Positions 1 to 8,418 of a stretch of DNA of 39,861 bases are shown here, in pieces. The notes under the pieces are model-generated. The model did not search any database. It was not told where the DNA came from and saw nothing but the letters and a program-made list of their open reading frames with translations. Each line of letters opens with the position of its first letter. Position 1 is the first letter of the stretch. The stretch comes from Christensenella sp. UBA7703. Lineage in GTDB: Bacteria > Bacillota > Clostridia > Christensenellales > CAG-138. Where the stretch lies: positions 1 through 39,861 of the forward strand of contig DLGD01000011.1 of assembly GCA_002482505.1 (NCBI GenBank). The letters run 5' to 3'. Both the position numbers and the translations under genes were made by a program.

Positions 1-56
1 TAACTTTTTTGGGTCAGTTCAGAGGAATCGCCGCCTTTTGCGTTGATGGATGTAAT

Positions 57-944
57 TTAGTTGACCGAGCCAGGCTTGGTAAGAAAGAGAACACCGAGCG
101 TATTTGGCCCGCAATGACAGCTGATGGTGCAGCTAGCCTGTGTCACGAATACTTCGCGGAACGGCTGTAATTCGCGAATGCGCGTAACGACTTTGTCGAT
201 GATCGCCGGATCATCCATGCCTGAATGCGTCACGAATACGCGATCCAACACAAGATCGGTTCGATCCTTCAACTGGTCATCTATATATTTCATCAGCGAT
301 GGCGCCAGTTTTCCCATGTATTTTTTGCCGACGACCATGCTGCCCTGACGATCGTTTTTCACGATGATCGTAGGCTTCAAGTTCATCAGCGTTGCCCCGA
401 TCTGCGCAATGCTGGAGCAGCGTCCGCCTGCGCGCATAAACTCCAGCGTATCGAGGATGAAGCTTGCGCGCGTGTCCTGCGTGAGCGCGGAGACTTCCTC
501 CACAATCTGCATTGCAGGCATACCGGCCTGAATGCGCTCGCCCGCCTCGCAGACAAGGAGACCAAAACCTGTTGAGAGGGAGCAGGAGTCGATTACGTAG
601 ACATTGCCCTTGCCCTTGAGCGCATCAGCCGCGATCTGTGCGTTTGGATTGGAGCTGGAGATGCCTGAACCGAGGGAGATATGGATGACATCATATCCTT
701 GCTCTAAAAAAGTAGCAAAATAACGCTGATACTCCTCTGGGTTGATGGCAGCGGTACGCGGTAGGAGCTTATGTTTCCACCATGCCTCATAAAGCTGCGC
801 CGAGGTGATGTCGAGACCGTCTGTATATTGCTTTCCGTCCAGAATGATGTGGAGCGGATAGAGGGAAACATGATAGCGCGCCTTGAGTTCTTCTCCAACG
901 TCGCATGGCGTATCCGCGCTGAGGATGATCTTCTGATCGTGCAT
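57..944 (-). CDS. DegV family fatty-acid-binding protein
   Basis: This 295-residue protein fits the DegV/FakB family. Family members bind a fatty acid and present it to the FakA kinase so that exogenous fatty acids enter phospholipid synthesis. Visible family features are the N-terminal segment ILSADTPCDV, the ligand-loop motif SLGSGISSS, the segment DSCSLSTGFG, and the strongly conserved FMRAGGRCS followed by LMNLKPTI. The ATG at 944 is chosen because an AGGAGG lies 9 bases upstream (953-958). The longer open frame to 1016 would run through the promoter. No fakA-like kinase gene lies nearby, so the partner must be elsewhere. The gene follows the alpha-galactosidase gene but has its own promoter and is probably a separate unit. 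Family assignment is firm; the specific ligand is not known. Confidence 0.9.
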   Translation of the reverse strand: MHDQKIILSADTPCDVGEELKARYHVSLYPLHIILDGKQYTDGLDITSAQLYEAWWKHKLLPRTAAINPEEYQRYFATFLEQGYDVIHISLGSGISSSNPNAQIAADALKGKGNVYVIDSCSLSTGFGLLVCEAGERIQAGMPAMQIVEEVSALTQDTRASFILDTLEFMRAGGRCSSIAQIGATLMNLKPTIIVKNDRQGSMVVGKKYMGKLAPSLMKYIDDQLKDRTDLVLDRVFVTHSGMDDPAIIDKVVTRIRELQPFREVFVTQASCTISCHCGPNTLGVLFLTKPGSVN

Positions 945-975
945 TTGCTTGCGCCTCCTGAAAGAGAATTTTCTT

Positions 976-1004
976 ATTCTAGCAAACGAACTTGCGAGCG
1001 TCAA
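976..1004 (-). promoter_or_regulatory. Promoter of the degV gene
   Basis: On the minus strand TTGACG (999-1004) and TAGAAT (976-981) are separated by exactly 17 bases. This is a near-consensus sigma-A promoter ending about 30 bases before the degV start. Confidence 0.75.
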
Positions 1005-1018
1005 CCCGCGAAACAAAC

Positions 1019-1056
1019 AAAAAGCTGCATCCCTGCGCGATCGCGTAGTCTGCAGC
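1019..1056 (-). terminator. Possible terminator after the alpha-galactosidase gene
   Basis: On the minus strand GCTGCA (1056-1051) can pair with TGCAGC (1029-1024), followed by five T. The 21-base loop contains a second palindrome, CGCGATCGCG. The stem is short and the T-run modest, so this is a tentative call. It lies between the alpha-galactosidase stop and the degV promoter, as a terminator would. Confidence 0.45.
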
Positions 1057-1129
1057 AGTCTTGCTTATTAAATCGCATTTCGAGATATTCCGCAAGTAAA
1101 TTGTATTATAAGTATAGTTTTATGCCGAC

Positions 1130-3481
1130 TTATCCCAATGAATTACTCTGTGTAATTTCGTCGATCGCATACAAATTGGAACCAAAATCACCCAGCATAC
1201 GGATATGATCGTTATAACCCGTCGCAACAAATTGCTGGTTTAAGTGAACACCTTGCAAGAGTGTTTTACCGGAGGCGGTGTACGTTTCCACACAATCCTG
1301 CATTGCATACAGCCGATCCGCCCAGCGAAAGAGCGCGCCGTTCGGGTTGATGGTAAACGGTAGAAGATGGTTGACCAACCCGCCAAAGCGGCGAATGAAC
1401 ACGCGCTGTCCCTTCGTTTGCATGCGGTATTGTTTCTGTTCATCCAATCCGGCAAGCGGGAGGATATCGTTTCCTTCCGCAGCCTGCGCAAGCGTTTGAA
1501 ACACACCCGCAATGGAGTGGTTTTGATCCTTAGAGACGCTCTGCCAATAGACTTTATTGGGTTTATCCGTATCATGACGAAAGAATCTTCCGTATTGAAG
1601 GGTTCTTCGATGCTCACGATAATAGGCAATCTGCTGGCTTACCTCTTTGCGCTCCAACATGGTCAGGTGCTTCAGGTCGAGTTCATACCCCAAGCAGCCA
1701 AAGCTCGCAACGTTGAACCTGGTTGAAATTGTCGTATTGCGCAACGTCTGCTGGTTTGGTGCGGCGGAGACATGCGCACCCATTGCAGAGATGGGGTAGA
1801 GGTAGCTAAGCCCCTCCTGAATCTTCAAACGTTCCATGGCATCTGTGTCATCGCTCGACCAAACCTGAGGCGAGAAGCAGAGCATGCCAAGATCGAAACG
1901 ATTGCCGCCGCTGGAGCAGGATTCTAGCAAAATCTGCGGGCGCGGGCGGAAGATGCGCGCAAGAATATCGTACAAACCCAGTATATAGCGGTGATAGAAC
2001 TCGCCTTGATTGGCGAGCGATGGAGAATATGCATCGCTGATGTGGCGGTTCATGTCCCATTTGACATAGTCGATTTTCGCCTCGTCGAGAATCTTTGTAA
2101 CGTTTGTAACGATATAATCCCGCACGTCCGGATTGCAAAGATCAAGCACAAGCTGGTTTCGTCCCAACAGCGGTTTTCTGCTGGGGGTTGCGACCGCGTA
2201 TTCGGGATGCGCGCGGTAAAGGTCGCTGTCGGGGTTTACCATCTCCGGCTCGAACCAAAGCCCAAACTGGAGTCCAAGCGCGCGGATTTCGTCGGCAAAA
2301 GCGTTCATGCCCCGGGGCAGCTTCTTTTTGTTGATGTCGTAGTCGCCGAGCCCTGCATGATCGTCGTTTCGCTTGCCGAACCAACCATCGTCGAGGACAA
2401 ACAGTTCTACGCCAAGCCGCTTTGCCTGCTTGGCAAGGCGGAGAAGCTTACTCCGGGTGAATCGAAAAAAACAGGCTTCCCAGTTGTTGATGAGCACGGG
2501 GCGTTCTTTGTCTTTCCAGTCTCCGCGGACGATGTGCCCGTTCACAAAATCGTGAAAGTGTGCGCTCATCCCGTTGAATCCATCCGGTGAAAACGTCATC
2601 ACCGCTTCCGGCGTTTCAAAACGCATACCGGGCGCGAGCGCCCACTCAAAGCAGCTCGGATTAATCCCGAGTTGCACGCGAATCAGGTCAAACGGCGAAC
2701 GCTCCGCAAGTCCGAAGTGATTGCCGCTATAGACGAGGTTGAAGCCGTATACCTTGCCGTGGGACTGCGTTGCGCCATCGGAATAGAGCAAAAAACCGGG
2801 GTTGTGGCGGTTGCTGGAAGCGCCGGTATTCGAAGAGTTGACATACTGGCCATATTGCAGCTTGCGGTCGTGCCGGTGCGTTTCCTTGCTCCATGCACCG
2901 TCAAAGGTGACGAGGGAGAAGCCTTCATTCTCCAGATCGAGCTGCATACTCATGATCCTGCGGATCGAAACGGCGCCTTCTCCTTCGTTGAGGAGGACGG
3001 CTCTTCGCGTGATGACATCGACCGCGGGAAACACCGTGTAGTTGAGCAGGAGCTTGAGCTTGCCCGATTGATCCTCCATGGTAATAACAAGCGTCTCCGC
3101 CGTGTTGGTTTCGTCATATGCGGAAGGAAGCGTCTCCATCGAAACACAGCCGGAGTAAATCTCGTGCGAAACATAGACGAAATCCGTTCGGAATGTGCCA
3201 TCCGCGAGCTTTACTTCCAGCGGGGTTTGACGATAATCTCCGCAGCCAACGCCAGACCACTCCAGCTTCAGGTTATCAAGGCAATAGGCGCTGTCTGTTT
3301 CAGAATACAGGACAGCGCTTCCGTGCATGATGTTGCGTTTCAAAAGCAGTGTTTCGATTTCGCCATGCGGAATCTGTGCGCCATAATGAACATGCTCCAG
3401 ATGTCCAAACGGAGTCACGCGGAAGAGATAGGCGGTGTGATCCGTCTCCAGAGTAAACAAGGAATCCTGATAAGTGACCAT
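1130..3481 (-). CDS. Alpha-galactosidase, glycoside hydrolase family 36
   Basis: A 783-residue enzyme predicted to remove terminal alpha-1,6-galactose from melibiose, raffinose-type sugars or galactomannans. The GH36 catalytic barrel is clear: the nucleophile aspartate lies in YVKWDMNRH, and the general acid/base aspartate follows LLESCSSGGNRFDLGML in WSSDDTDAMER. The substrate-binding run FVLDDGWFGKRNDD and the FGLWFEPEMVNPDSDLY segment are also typical. No signal peptide is seen, so it is probably cytoplasmic. Length matches bacterial GH36 enzymes (about 700-800). The start at 3481 has AAAGGA upstream. The longer frame to 3709 is rejected because it crosses this gene's own promoter. It is divergent from a permease of the amino-acid type, so its sugar transporter is not in view. 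Confidence 0.95.
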   Translation of the reverse strand: MVTYQDSLFTLETDHTAYLFRVTPFGHLEHVHYGAQIPHGEIETLLLKRNIMHGSAVLYSETDSAYCLDNLKLEWSGVGCGDYRQTPLEVKLADGTFRTDFVYVSHEIYSGCVSMETLPSAYDETNTAETLVITMEDQSGKLKLLLNYTVFPAVDVITRRAVLLNEGEGAVSIRRIMSMQLDLENEGFSLVTFDGAWSKETHRHDRKLQYGQYVNSSNTGASSNRHNPGFLLYSDGATQSHGKVYGFNLVYSGNHFGLAERSPFDLIRVQLGINPSCFEWALAPGMRFETPEAVMTFSPDGFNGMSAHFHDFVNGHIVRGDWKDKERPVLINNWEACFFRFTRSKLLRLAKQAKRLGVELFVLDDGWFGKRNDDHAGLGDYDINKKKLPRGMNAFADEIRALGLQFGLWFEPEMVNPDSDLYRAHPEYAVATPSRKPLLGRNQLVLDLCNPDVRDYIVTNVTKILDEAKIDYVKWDMNRHISDAYSPSLANQGEFYHRYILGLYDILARIFRPRPQILLESCSSGGNRFDLGMLCFSPQVWSSDDTDAMERLKIQEGLSYLYPISAMGAHVSAAPNQQTLRNTTISTRFNVASFGCLGYELDLKHLTMLERKEVSQQIAYYREHRRTLQYGRFFRHDTDKPNKVYWQSVSKDQNHSIAGVFQTLAQAAEGNDILPLAGLDEQKQYRMQTKGQRVFIRRFGGLVNHLLPFTINPNGALFRWADRLYAMQDCVETYTASGKTLLQGVHLNQQFVATGYNDHIRMLGDFGSNLYAIDEITQSNSLG

Positions 3482-3578
3482 ACGCGTCCTTTCGAAGTGT
3501 AACCTGTTTTCATGATAGCGAAGAATAAAACCCGGCAGAATGTGCCAACCAAACAATTTTACATAAAGATACAGTCCA

Positions 3579-3607
3579 ATTGTAACTTTACAAAATGAAA
3601 GCGTCAA
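3579..3607 (-). promoter_or_regulatory. Promoter of the alpha-galactosidase gene
   Basis: On the minus strand TTGACG (3602-3607) and TACAAT (3579-3584) are spaced by 17 bases. The transcript would have a leader of roughly 90 bases before the ATG at 3481. Confidence 0.75.
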
Positions 3608-3632
3608 TGCGGATGGATCAACATACTTCAAA

Positions 3633-3646
3633 AATAAACATTTATT
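3633..3646. promoter_or_regulatory. Small palindrome between divergent promoters, possible operator
   Basis: AATAAA and TTTATT flank CA, giving a 14-bp palindrome. A wider pair of arms, ACTTCA (3625-3630) and TGAAGT (3654-3659), surrounds it. It lies between the two -35 boxes of the divergent alpha-galactosidase and permease promoters. A repressor or activator site is an inference only; AT-rich palindromes also arise by chance. Confidence 0.3.
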
Positions 3647-3662
3647 AGGTAGATGAAGTTTA

Positions 3663-3691
3663 TTGACAACGCAACTTGCATACTGTATAAA
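3663..3691 (+). promoter_or_regulatory. Promoter of the amino-acid permease gene
   Basis: A perfect TTGACA (3663-3668) is followed after 17 bases by TATAAA (3686-3691). Transcription would start near 3698. That rules out the longer open frame beginning at 3663 as the real permease start. Confidence 0.8.
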
Positions 3692-3752
3692 TGTATCGGG
3701 GTTGAACAAGACAAAAAGGATCCATCAAAATTTCGGACAAGGGGATTGGGCA

Positions 3753-5114
3753 ATGGAAACACAACTCAAAAAGAAATATGGTTTGTTTACCGCTATCTCG
3801 ATGGTCGTGGGTATCGTCATCGGTAGCGGCGTTTTCTTTAAGGCGGAGAAGATTCTCGGCGTGACCGGCGGCAACCTGCCGCTCGGTATTCTCGCGTGGA
3901 TCATCGGCGGCGTCATCATGATGATTTGCTCATATGTGTTTGCTGTGATGGCGACGAAATATGAGTATGTCAACGGCGTCGTGGACTATTCCGAAGTTAC
4001 GGTCGGCAAGAAGTACGGCTATATGATGGGTTGGTTCTTTGCAACCATCTATTATCCGACGCTGACAAGCGTGCTTGCCTGGGTTTCCGCGCGCTACACC
4101 GCGGTGCTCTTTGGCTGGTCGATCGTTGGGCCGGAATGCATGGTTCTCTCTGCTGTATTCCTCATCGGAAGCTATGCAATCAATGCGCTCTCGCCGAAAA
4201 TTGCAGGTAAGTTTCAGGTTACGACGACCGTGATCAAGCTCATCCCGCTCGTGCTGATGGGTGTTGTCGGCGTGATCGTCGGCCTTTCCAACGGCATGAC
4301 GGTGCAAAACTTCACCAACGCCGTGACGGAGGTTGCCTCCAAGAGCGGTGCGCTTCTGACCGCCGTCTGTGCAACCGCGTTTGCGTATGAAGGCTGGGTC
4401 ATTGCAACCAGCATCAATGCTGAGCTGCGCGACGCAAAGAAGAATCTGCCCATCGCGCTTGTCGTCGGTGCGGCAATCGTCATTGTGGTCTATATCCTGT
4501 ACTATGTCGGCCTGGCCGGTGTGGTGCCGAATGCAACGCTCATGGAAAACGGTCAGGAAGGCGCAAAGGTCGCGTTCTCGTCGCTTTTCTCCAGCGTTGG
4601 CGGTACGCTGCTGTTCGTGTTTGTCATCATCTCCTGCCTCGGAACGCTCAACGGCCTGATGATGGGTTGCACACGCGGGTTCTATTCGCTCGCCGCACGC
4701 AAAGTCGGCCCGCAGCCGGATGTTTATTGCGAAGTCAGCCCGAAGACCAACATGGCGACCAATTCGTCCGTGCTTGGCCTGCTGCTCTGCGTGCTGTGGC
4801 TTGCCTATTTCTACGGCGCAAATCTTGTCGATGTGAAATGGTTTGGCGTGCTGTCGTTTGACTCTTCGGAGCTGCCGATCATCACGGTATATGCCATGTA
4901 TATCCCGATGTTTATCGCGTTTATGCTCAAGCAGAAGGATCTCGGCTTCTTCAAGCGCGTGCTCATGCCGGCGCTTGGCGTGCTGGGCTGCCTTTTCATG
5001 GTCTATGCGGCAATCGTTTCGCATAAGATGGCGGTCGTCTGGTATCTGGTCATTTTCGCCGCCATCATGCTTCTCGGCGTGTTTTTCGCAAAAGAGAAGA
5101 AGTCGCAAGAGTAA
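3753..5114 (+). CDS. APC-superfamily amino-acid permease
   Basis: A 453-residue integral membrane transporter of the amino acid-polyamine-organocation superfamily. The first helix carries the hallmark glycine-rich stretch VVGIVIGSGVFF, and the pattern suggests about 12 membrane helices. The segment FAYEGWVIATSINAEL matches the conserved region around helix 6 of the family, and length fits. The ATG at 3753 has AAGGGG 8 bases upstream. Substrate cannot be read from sequence; it broadly resembles LAT/SteT-type exchangers. The gene stands alone, with its own promoter upstream and two hairpins downstream, so it is probably monocistronic. The large antisense open frame across it is an artefact of codon usage. 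Confidence 0.88.
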   Translation: METQLKKKYGLFTAISMVVGIVIGSGVFFKAEKILGVTGGNLPLGILAWIIGGVIMMICSYVFAVMATKYEYVNGVVDYSEVTVGKKYGYMMGWFFATIYYPTLTSVLAWVSARYTAVLFGWSIVGPECMVLSAVFLIGSYAINALSPKIAGKFQVTTTVIKLIPLVLMGVVGVIVGLSNGMTVQNFTNAVTEVASKSGALLTAVCATAFAYEGWVIATSINAELRDAKKNLPIALVVGAAIVIVVYILYYVGLAGVVPNATLMENGQEGAKVAFSSLFSSVGGTLLFVFVIISCLGTLNGLMMGCTRGFYSLAARKVGPQPDVYCEVSPKTNMATNSSVLGLLLCVLWLAYFYGANLVDVKWFGVLSFDSSELPIITVYAMYIPMFIAFMLKQKDLGFFKRVLMPALGVLGCLFMVYAAIVSHKMAVVWYLVIFAAIMLLGVFFAKEKKSQE

Positions 5115-5140
5115 CAATACCGTATCAACCCAAAAACACA

Positions 5141-5168
5141 CGAACCGCCGAAGTCTTTCGGCGGTTCG
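5141..5168 (+). terminator. Strong hairpin terminator after the permease gene
   Basis: CGAACCGCCGAA (5141-5152) pairs perfectly with TTCGGCGGTTCG (5157-5168) around a 4-base loop. Only two T follow directly, so it may work together with the next hairpin. Confidence 0.65.
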
Positions 5169-5170
5169 TT

Positions 5171-5204
5171 GCATGTTGCTGTCCATTTAGCAAGTTGCTT
5201 TTTT
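5171..5204 (+). terminator. Second hairpin with T-run after the permease gene
   Basis: GCA-TTGCT (5171-5180, two mismatched bases between the blocks) can pair with AGCAA-TGC (5189-5198). Six T follow at 5199-5204. Together with the preceding hairpin this separates the permease from proA. Confidence 0.5.
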
Positions 5205-5240
5205 GATATGCTTGGGTGAGCAATGAAACGGCTTTTCAAC

Positions 5241-5269
5241 TTGTGATTCTCTACTATATACGATATAAT
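5241..5269 (+). promoter_or_regulatory. Promoter of proA
   Basis: TTGTGA (5241-5246), a 17-base spacer, then a perfect TATAAT (5264-5269). The transcript would begin a few bases beyond 5272, so the longer GTG-initiated frame at 5272 is not the coding start. Confidence 0.75.
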
Positions 5270-5298
5270 GTGTGGAAAGTTTGGAAGGGAAGTGCCCC

Positions 5299-6540
5299 AT
5301 GTCTGTTCGTGAACTGGCGCAGAGCGCGAAGGCTGTCTCCGGCAAGCTCGCCATCACATCCGCAAAGACGAGAAACGACGCGCTGATTGCGATGGCAGAT
5401 GCGCTGGTTGCAGCCACACCCGTGATTCTTTCTGCAAACGCGGAGGATGTCCGCCTTGCAAAAGAACGTGGGGTAAAGGCTTCGTTTATCGATCGGCTGA
5501 CTCTCGACCAGAAGCGTGTTGAGTCGATGGCAAATGGAATGAAGAAGGTCGCGCTCCTTGCCGACCCGATTGGCAAGAGCGACTTCGTCACCGTCCGCCC
5601 GAACGGACTGAGGATCGAGAAGCGCCGTGTGCCACTCGGCGTTATCGGCATCATCTATGAAGCACGCCCAAATGTAACGGCAGACGCGATTGCGCTCTGC
5701 CTGAAGAGCGGAAACGCATGCGTTCTGCGCGGAGGAAGCGAGGCACTACTGAGCAACGCCGCAATTACCGACGCGCTCAATGCCGCCGCTGTGCAAAACG
5801 GAATTCCCGACGGCACGATTCAGCTTTTGCGTGATACTGACCGCGCCGCAGCCAGCGAGATGATGAAGCTTAACGGACTAATCGACGTGCTTATTCCGCG
5901 CGGTGGCCAGGGCCTGATTCAGAGCGTGGTGCAGCAGGCGACGATTCCCGTAATTGAAACCGGCGTTGGCGTTTGCCATGTCTTTATCGACGAGACAGCC
6001 GATCTTGCGATGGCGGCGGACATCATTGAAAACGCGAAATGTTCGCGTCCATCCGTCTGTAATGCGGCGGAAACGCTGCTTGTTCACGAGCGTGTCGCGG
6101 GTGATTGCCTGCCGAAGATTGCTAAACGGTTGATCAAGCGTGGGGTAGAGCTGCGCTGCGATGCGCGCGCAAAGGCGCTGATGCCCGGCGCAATCGACGC
6201 CACGCAAGAAGACTGGTCGACGGAATACAACGACCTGATTCTCTCGGTGAAGGTGGTCGATTCGTTTGAGAAAGCCGTTGCCCATATTGAAACCTACGGC
6301 ACGCATCATAGCGATGCGATCATCACCAGCCGATATGACACGGCAGAGCGTTTCCTTAACGAAGTAAACTCCGCCGCGGTCTACGTCAATGCTTCCACGC
6401 GGTTTACCGACGGTGAGGAGTTCGGCTTTGGCGCAGAGATCGGCATCAGCACACAAAAGCTGCATGCTAGAGGCCCGATGGGGCTGGATGAACTGACCAC
6501 GGTGAAATACGTTATCCGCGGATCGGGACAGATTCGATAA
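5299..6540 (+). CDS. proA: Gamma-glutamyl phosphate reductase
   Basis: A 413-residue cytoplasmic enzyme that reduces gamma-glutamyl phosphate to glutamate semialdehyde with NADPH, the second step of proline synthesis. The aldehyde-dehydrogenase-like fold is evident from GVIGIIYEARPNVT near residues 115-127 and the cofactor region KSGNACVLRGGSEA. The catalytic cysteine is in RPSVCNAAE, about residue 254. FGFGAEIGISTQKLHARGPM near the C-terminus is highly conserved. Length is as expected (about 415). The start has GGAAGG 8 bases upstream. proB, normally next to proA, is absent, and proC lies 20 kb away. The following HAD gene may be cotranscribed (50-base gap). Confidence 0.97.
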   Translation: MSVRELAQSAKAVSGKLAITSAKTRNDALIAMADALVAATPVILSANAEDVRLAKERGVKASFIDRLTLDQKRVESMANGMKKVALLADPIGKSDFVTVRPNGLRIEKRRVPLGVIGIIYEARPNVTADAIALCLKSGNACVLRGGSEALLSNAAITDALNAAAVQNGIPDGTIQLLRDTDRAAASEMMKLNGLIDVLIPRGGQGLIQSVVQQATIPVIETGVGVCHVFIDETADLAMAADIIENAKCSRPSVCNAAETLLVHERVAGDCLPKIAKRLIKRGVELRCDARAKALMPGAIDATQEDWSTEYNDLILSVKVVDSFEKAVAHIETYGTHHSDAIITSRYDTAERFLNEVNSAAVYVNASTRFTDGEEFGFGAEIGISTQKLHARGPMGLDELTTVKYVIRGSGQIR

Positions 6541-6590
6541 GTGAAACATTCGCCGGGATCGTACGGCGAAGATCGTATTTTGGAGAGAGA

Positions 6591-7388
6591 ATGGAAATCA
6601 AACTCATTGCACTGGACATCGACGGAACGCTGACCAACCACGCGGGAAGTATCAGCGAACGCAACCGCCTCGCAATCCGGCGCGCAATCGATTCGGGCGT
6701 ACATGTCATCTTGGCAACAGGCAGAGGGCGCATTGCCACCCGCCCGATCTGGAAGCAGCTAGACCTTCACGGGCCTTCGATTCAATACGGCGGCGCGATG
6801 ATTGCCGACATCGACACAGAGCGCGCGCTGGTGCTGCACGAGATGCCGCCGGATGTTATCCGCGAAGTATTGTATTTTTCGGCAGAGCTGGATATACCCG
6901 CGCAGATCTATCAAGACGATGCGGTCATCAGTGAACAAGCGAGCGATGTTGCGCGCGGATATGTCAACCGGCACAAGCTACCGTTTATCATCGACCCGGA
7001 TATCCGAACCAAGACGTATCATAACGTACCGAAGGTACTCGCGTTTGCACCGCTGGAACGGCAGGACATGTTGTTTGCGGCGTATAAAAAACGCTTTGCG
7101 GGCATTGCGCAGGTTTCCCGCTCAAGTCCCGGGTTTATTGAGATCAATTGCCTCGGCATCACAAAAGCATCCGCATTGGAAGAACTTGCAGGAATGCTCG
7201 CCATCCCGCGTGAGATGACCGCGGCAATCGGAGATAATTTCCTCGACCAGGAGATGATCGAATGGTCCGGCGTCGGCGTTTGCGTTGCGGATGGTGCGCC
7301 GGAAGTCAAAGCGGTTGCGGATTTGATCGTGCCCGCGTGCGAGGAAGACGGTGTTGCCGTGTTTATCGAACAATATGTACTCAAGTAA
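6591..7388 (+). CDS. Cof-type HAD-superfamily phosphatase
   Basis: A 265-residue cytoplasmic hydrolase of the HAD superfamily, Cof/IIB subgroup, which dephosphorylates sugar phosphates, FMN or similar small molecules. Motif I is ALDIDGTLTN with the nucleophile and acid aspartates near residues 8 and 10. Motif II is ILATGRGR. Motif IV is AIGDNFLDQEMIEWSG, which binds magnesium. The cap sits between motifs II and III, as in the IIB class. The ATG is preceded by GGAGAG. A small hairpin (CGCCG/CGGCG, 6551-6568) lies between proA and this gene without a T-run, so read-through is likely. The substrate is unknown; the neighbouring ROK kinase suggests sugar phosphate metabolism, but that is inference. 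Confidence 0.88.
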   Translation: MEIKLIALDIDGTLTNHAGSISERNRLAIRRAIDSGVHVILATGRGRIATRPIWKQLDLHGPSIQYGGAMIADIDTERALVLHEMPPDVIREVLYFSAELDIPAQIYQDDAVISEQASDVARGYVNRHKLPFIIDPDIRTKTYHNVPKVLAFAPLERQDMLFAAYKKRFAGIAQVSRSSPGFIEINCLGITKASALEELAGMLAIPREMTAAIGDNFLDQEMIEWSGVGVCVADGAPEVKAVADLIVPACEEDGVAVFIEQYVLK

Positions 7389-7470
7389 GCTTAGATTTTC
7401 GAATCAACAGAGGATTTTCAGGATTTGATTCATAACGGCTTTGCCGGAGTAATGTTCAGGAGGATGCAGC

Positions 7471-8418
7471 ATGTTTAGCATTGGTGTCGACATAGGCGGA
7501 AGCAAGATCGCGGCGGGCGTCGTTGGCGAGGATTACAAACTCATCAGCAAGAAATCGCTTCCGTTTCCGCATACGGGCAATCCGATGGATTCTATTACCA
7601 CGATTCAAACGTTGGTCAGTGGGTTGATTGCAGAAAACAACCTCAAGACAGAGGAAATCTCTGCAATCGGGCTTGCCGTCCCCGGCAGTATTGACTATGA
7701 CCGCGGCGTGGTCATCGATGCGCATAACCTCGACTATCACGATTTTCCGCTCTGCAAACTCGTTGGGGAATGGTTCCCCGGCTTGACCGTGTTTGTGGAA
7801 AACGATGCAAATGCGGCGGCGCTTGCGGAGTATTACGGCGGGGCATTTCGCGGCTGCTCGTCCGGGCTTCTCATCACCATCGGTACCGGAATCGGCGGCG
7901 GGCTGGTGCTGGACGGTAAGATATTCATCGGCGGCAAAAAGAACGGATTTGAATTCGGGCATGCTGTGTTGCTCTTTGGCGGGGAACCCTGCACCTGCGG
8001 ACAAAAAGGCTGCATCGAGTCGTATTGCTCTGCTGCTGCGCTCGTTCGAGAAGGGCGCAAGGCCGCAAATGAGCATCATGAGAGCGCGATGTATCAGCGC
8101 GCGCAAGGGGACTTGACGAAGATCAACGCAAAGCTCGTCATGGACTGCGCAAGAGAAGGCGATGCTGTTGCAAACGTCGTCTATAACCAGTTTACGGATT
8201 ATCTAGGCGCGACCGCGTGTACAGCAATTGCTCTGTTCGACCCGGAGATCATCGCATTTGGCGGCGGCGTGAGCAATGACGGTGAGTTTTTGCTTGCCCC
8301 GATTCGCGAATACGCAAAGAAATATGCGTTCTTTAAGAACCACGCGAAGATCGTCACCGCAGAGATGAAAAACGATGCCGGTATCGTCGGCGCCGCTATG
8401 CTGCATCTGCAAAGATGA
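7471..8418 (+). CDS. ROK-family sugar kinase (glucokinase-like)
   Basis: A 315-residue kinase of the ROK family, which phosphorylates glucose, N-acetylglucosamine, allose or fructose using ATP. It has the N-terminal phosphate-binding loop GVDIGGSKIAAG and the sugar-binding catalytic segment FVENDANAAAL, whose aspartate is the base. It also has TIGTGIGGG and the ROK zinc site: a histidine in FEFGHAVL followed by CTCGQKGCIESYCS. There is no DNA-binding domain at the N-terminus, so this is a kinase rather than a ROK repressor. AGGAGG at 7458-7463 supports the ATG. It overlaps the next gene by 4 bases (ATGA), indicating translational coupling. The exact sugar is not determinable; glucokinase is the commonest role. 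Confidence 0.92.
   Translation: MFSIGVDIGGSKIAAGVVGEDYKLISKKSLPFPHTGNPMDSITTIQTLVSGLIAENNLKTEEISAIGLAVPGSIDYDRGVVIDAHNLDYHDFPLCKLVGEWFPGLTVFVENDANAAALAEYYGGAFRGCSSGLLITIGTGIGGGLVLDGKIFIGGKKNGFEFGHAVLLFGGEPCTCGQKGCIESYCSAAALVREGRKAANEHHESAMYQRAQGDLTKINAKLVMDCAREGDAVANVVYNQFTDYLGATACTAIALFDPEIIAFGGGVSNDGEFLLAPIREYAKKYAFFKNHAKIVTAEMKNDAGIVGAAMLHLQR

Noticed and set aside
2672..3502. Plus-strand frame of 276 codons inside the alpha-galactosidase gene
   Set aside because: Antisense shadow of a gene with clear GH36 catalytic motifs; no ribosome site.
3930..5186. Long minus-strand reading frame (418 codons) opposite the permease gene
   Set aside because: Its His/Arg/Asp-rich product has no domain or start signal and mirrors the codon pattern of the permease gene, which has a promoter, ribosome site and family motifs.
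6551..6568. CGCCG/CGGCG hairpin between proA and the HAD gene as a terminator
   Set aside because: Five-bp stem without a T-run; read-through is more likely.
7401..7453. Inverted repeat GAATCAA/TTGATTC and a TTGATT-17-AGTAAT promoter-like pair before the ROK gene
   Set aside because: The loop is 17 bases with no T-run and the -10 box is poor; too weak to call.
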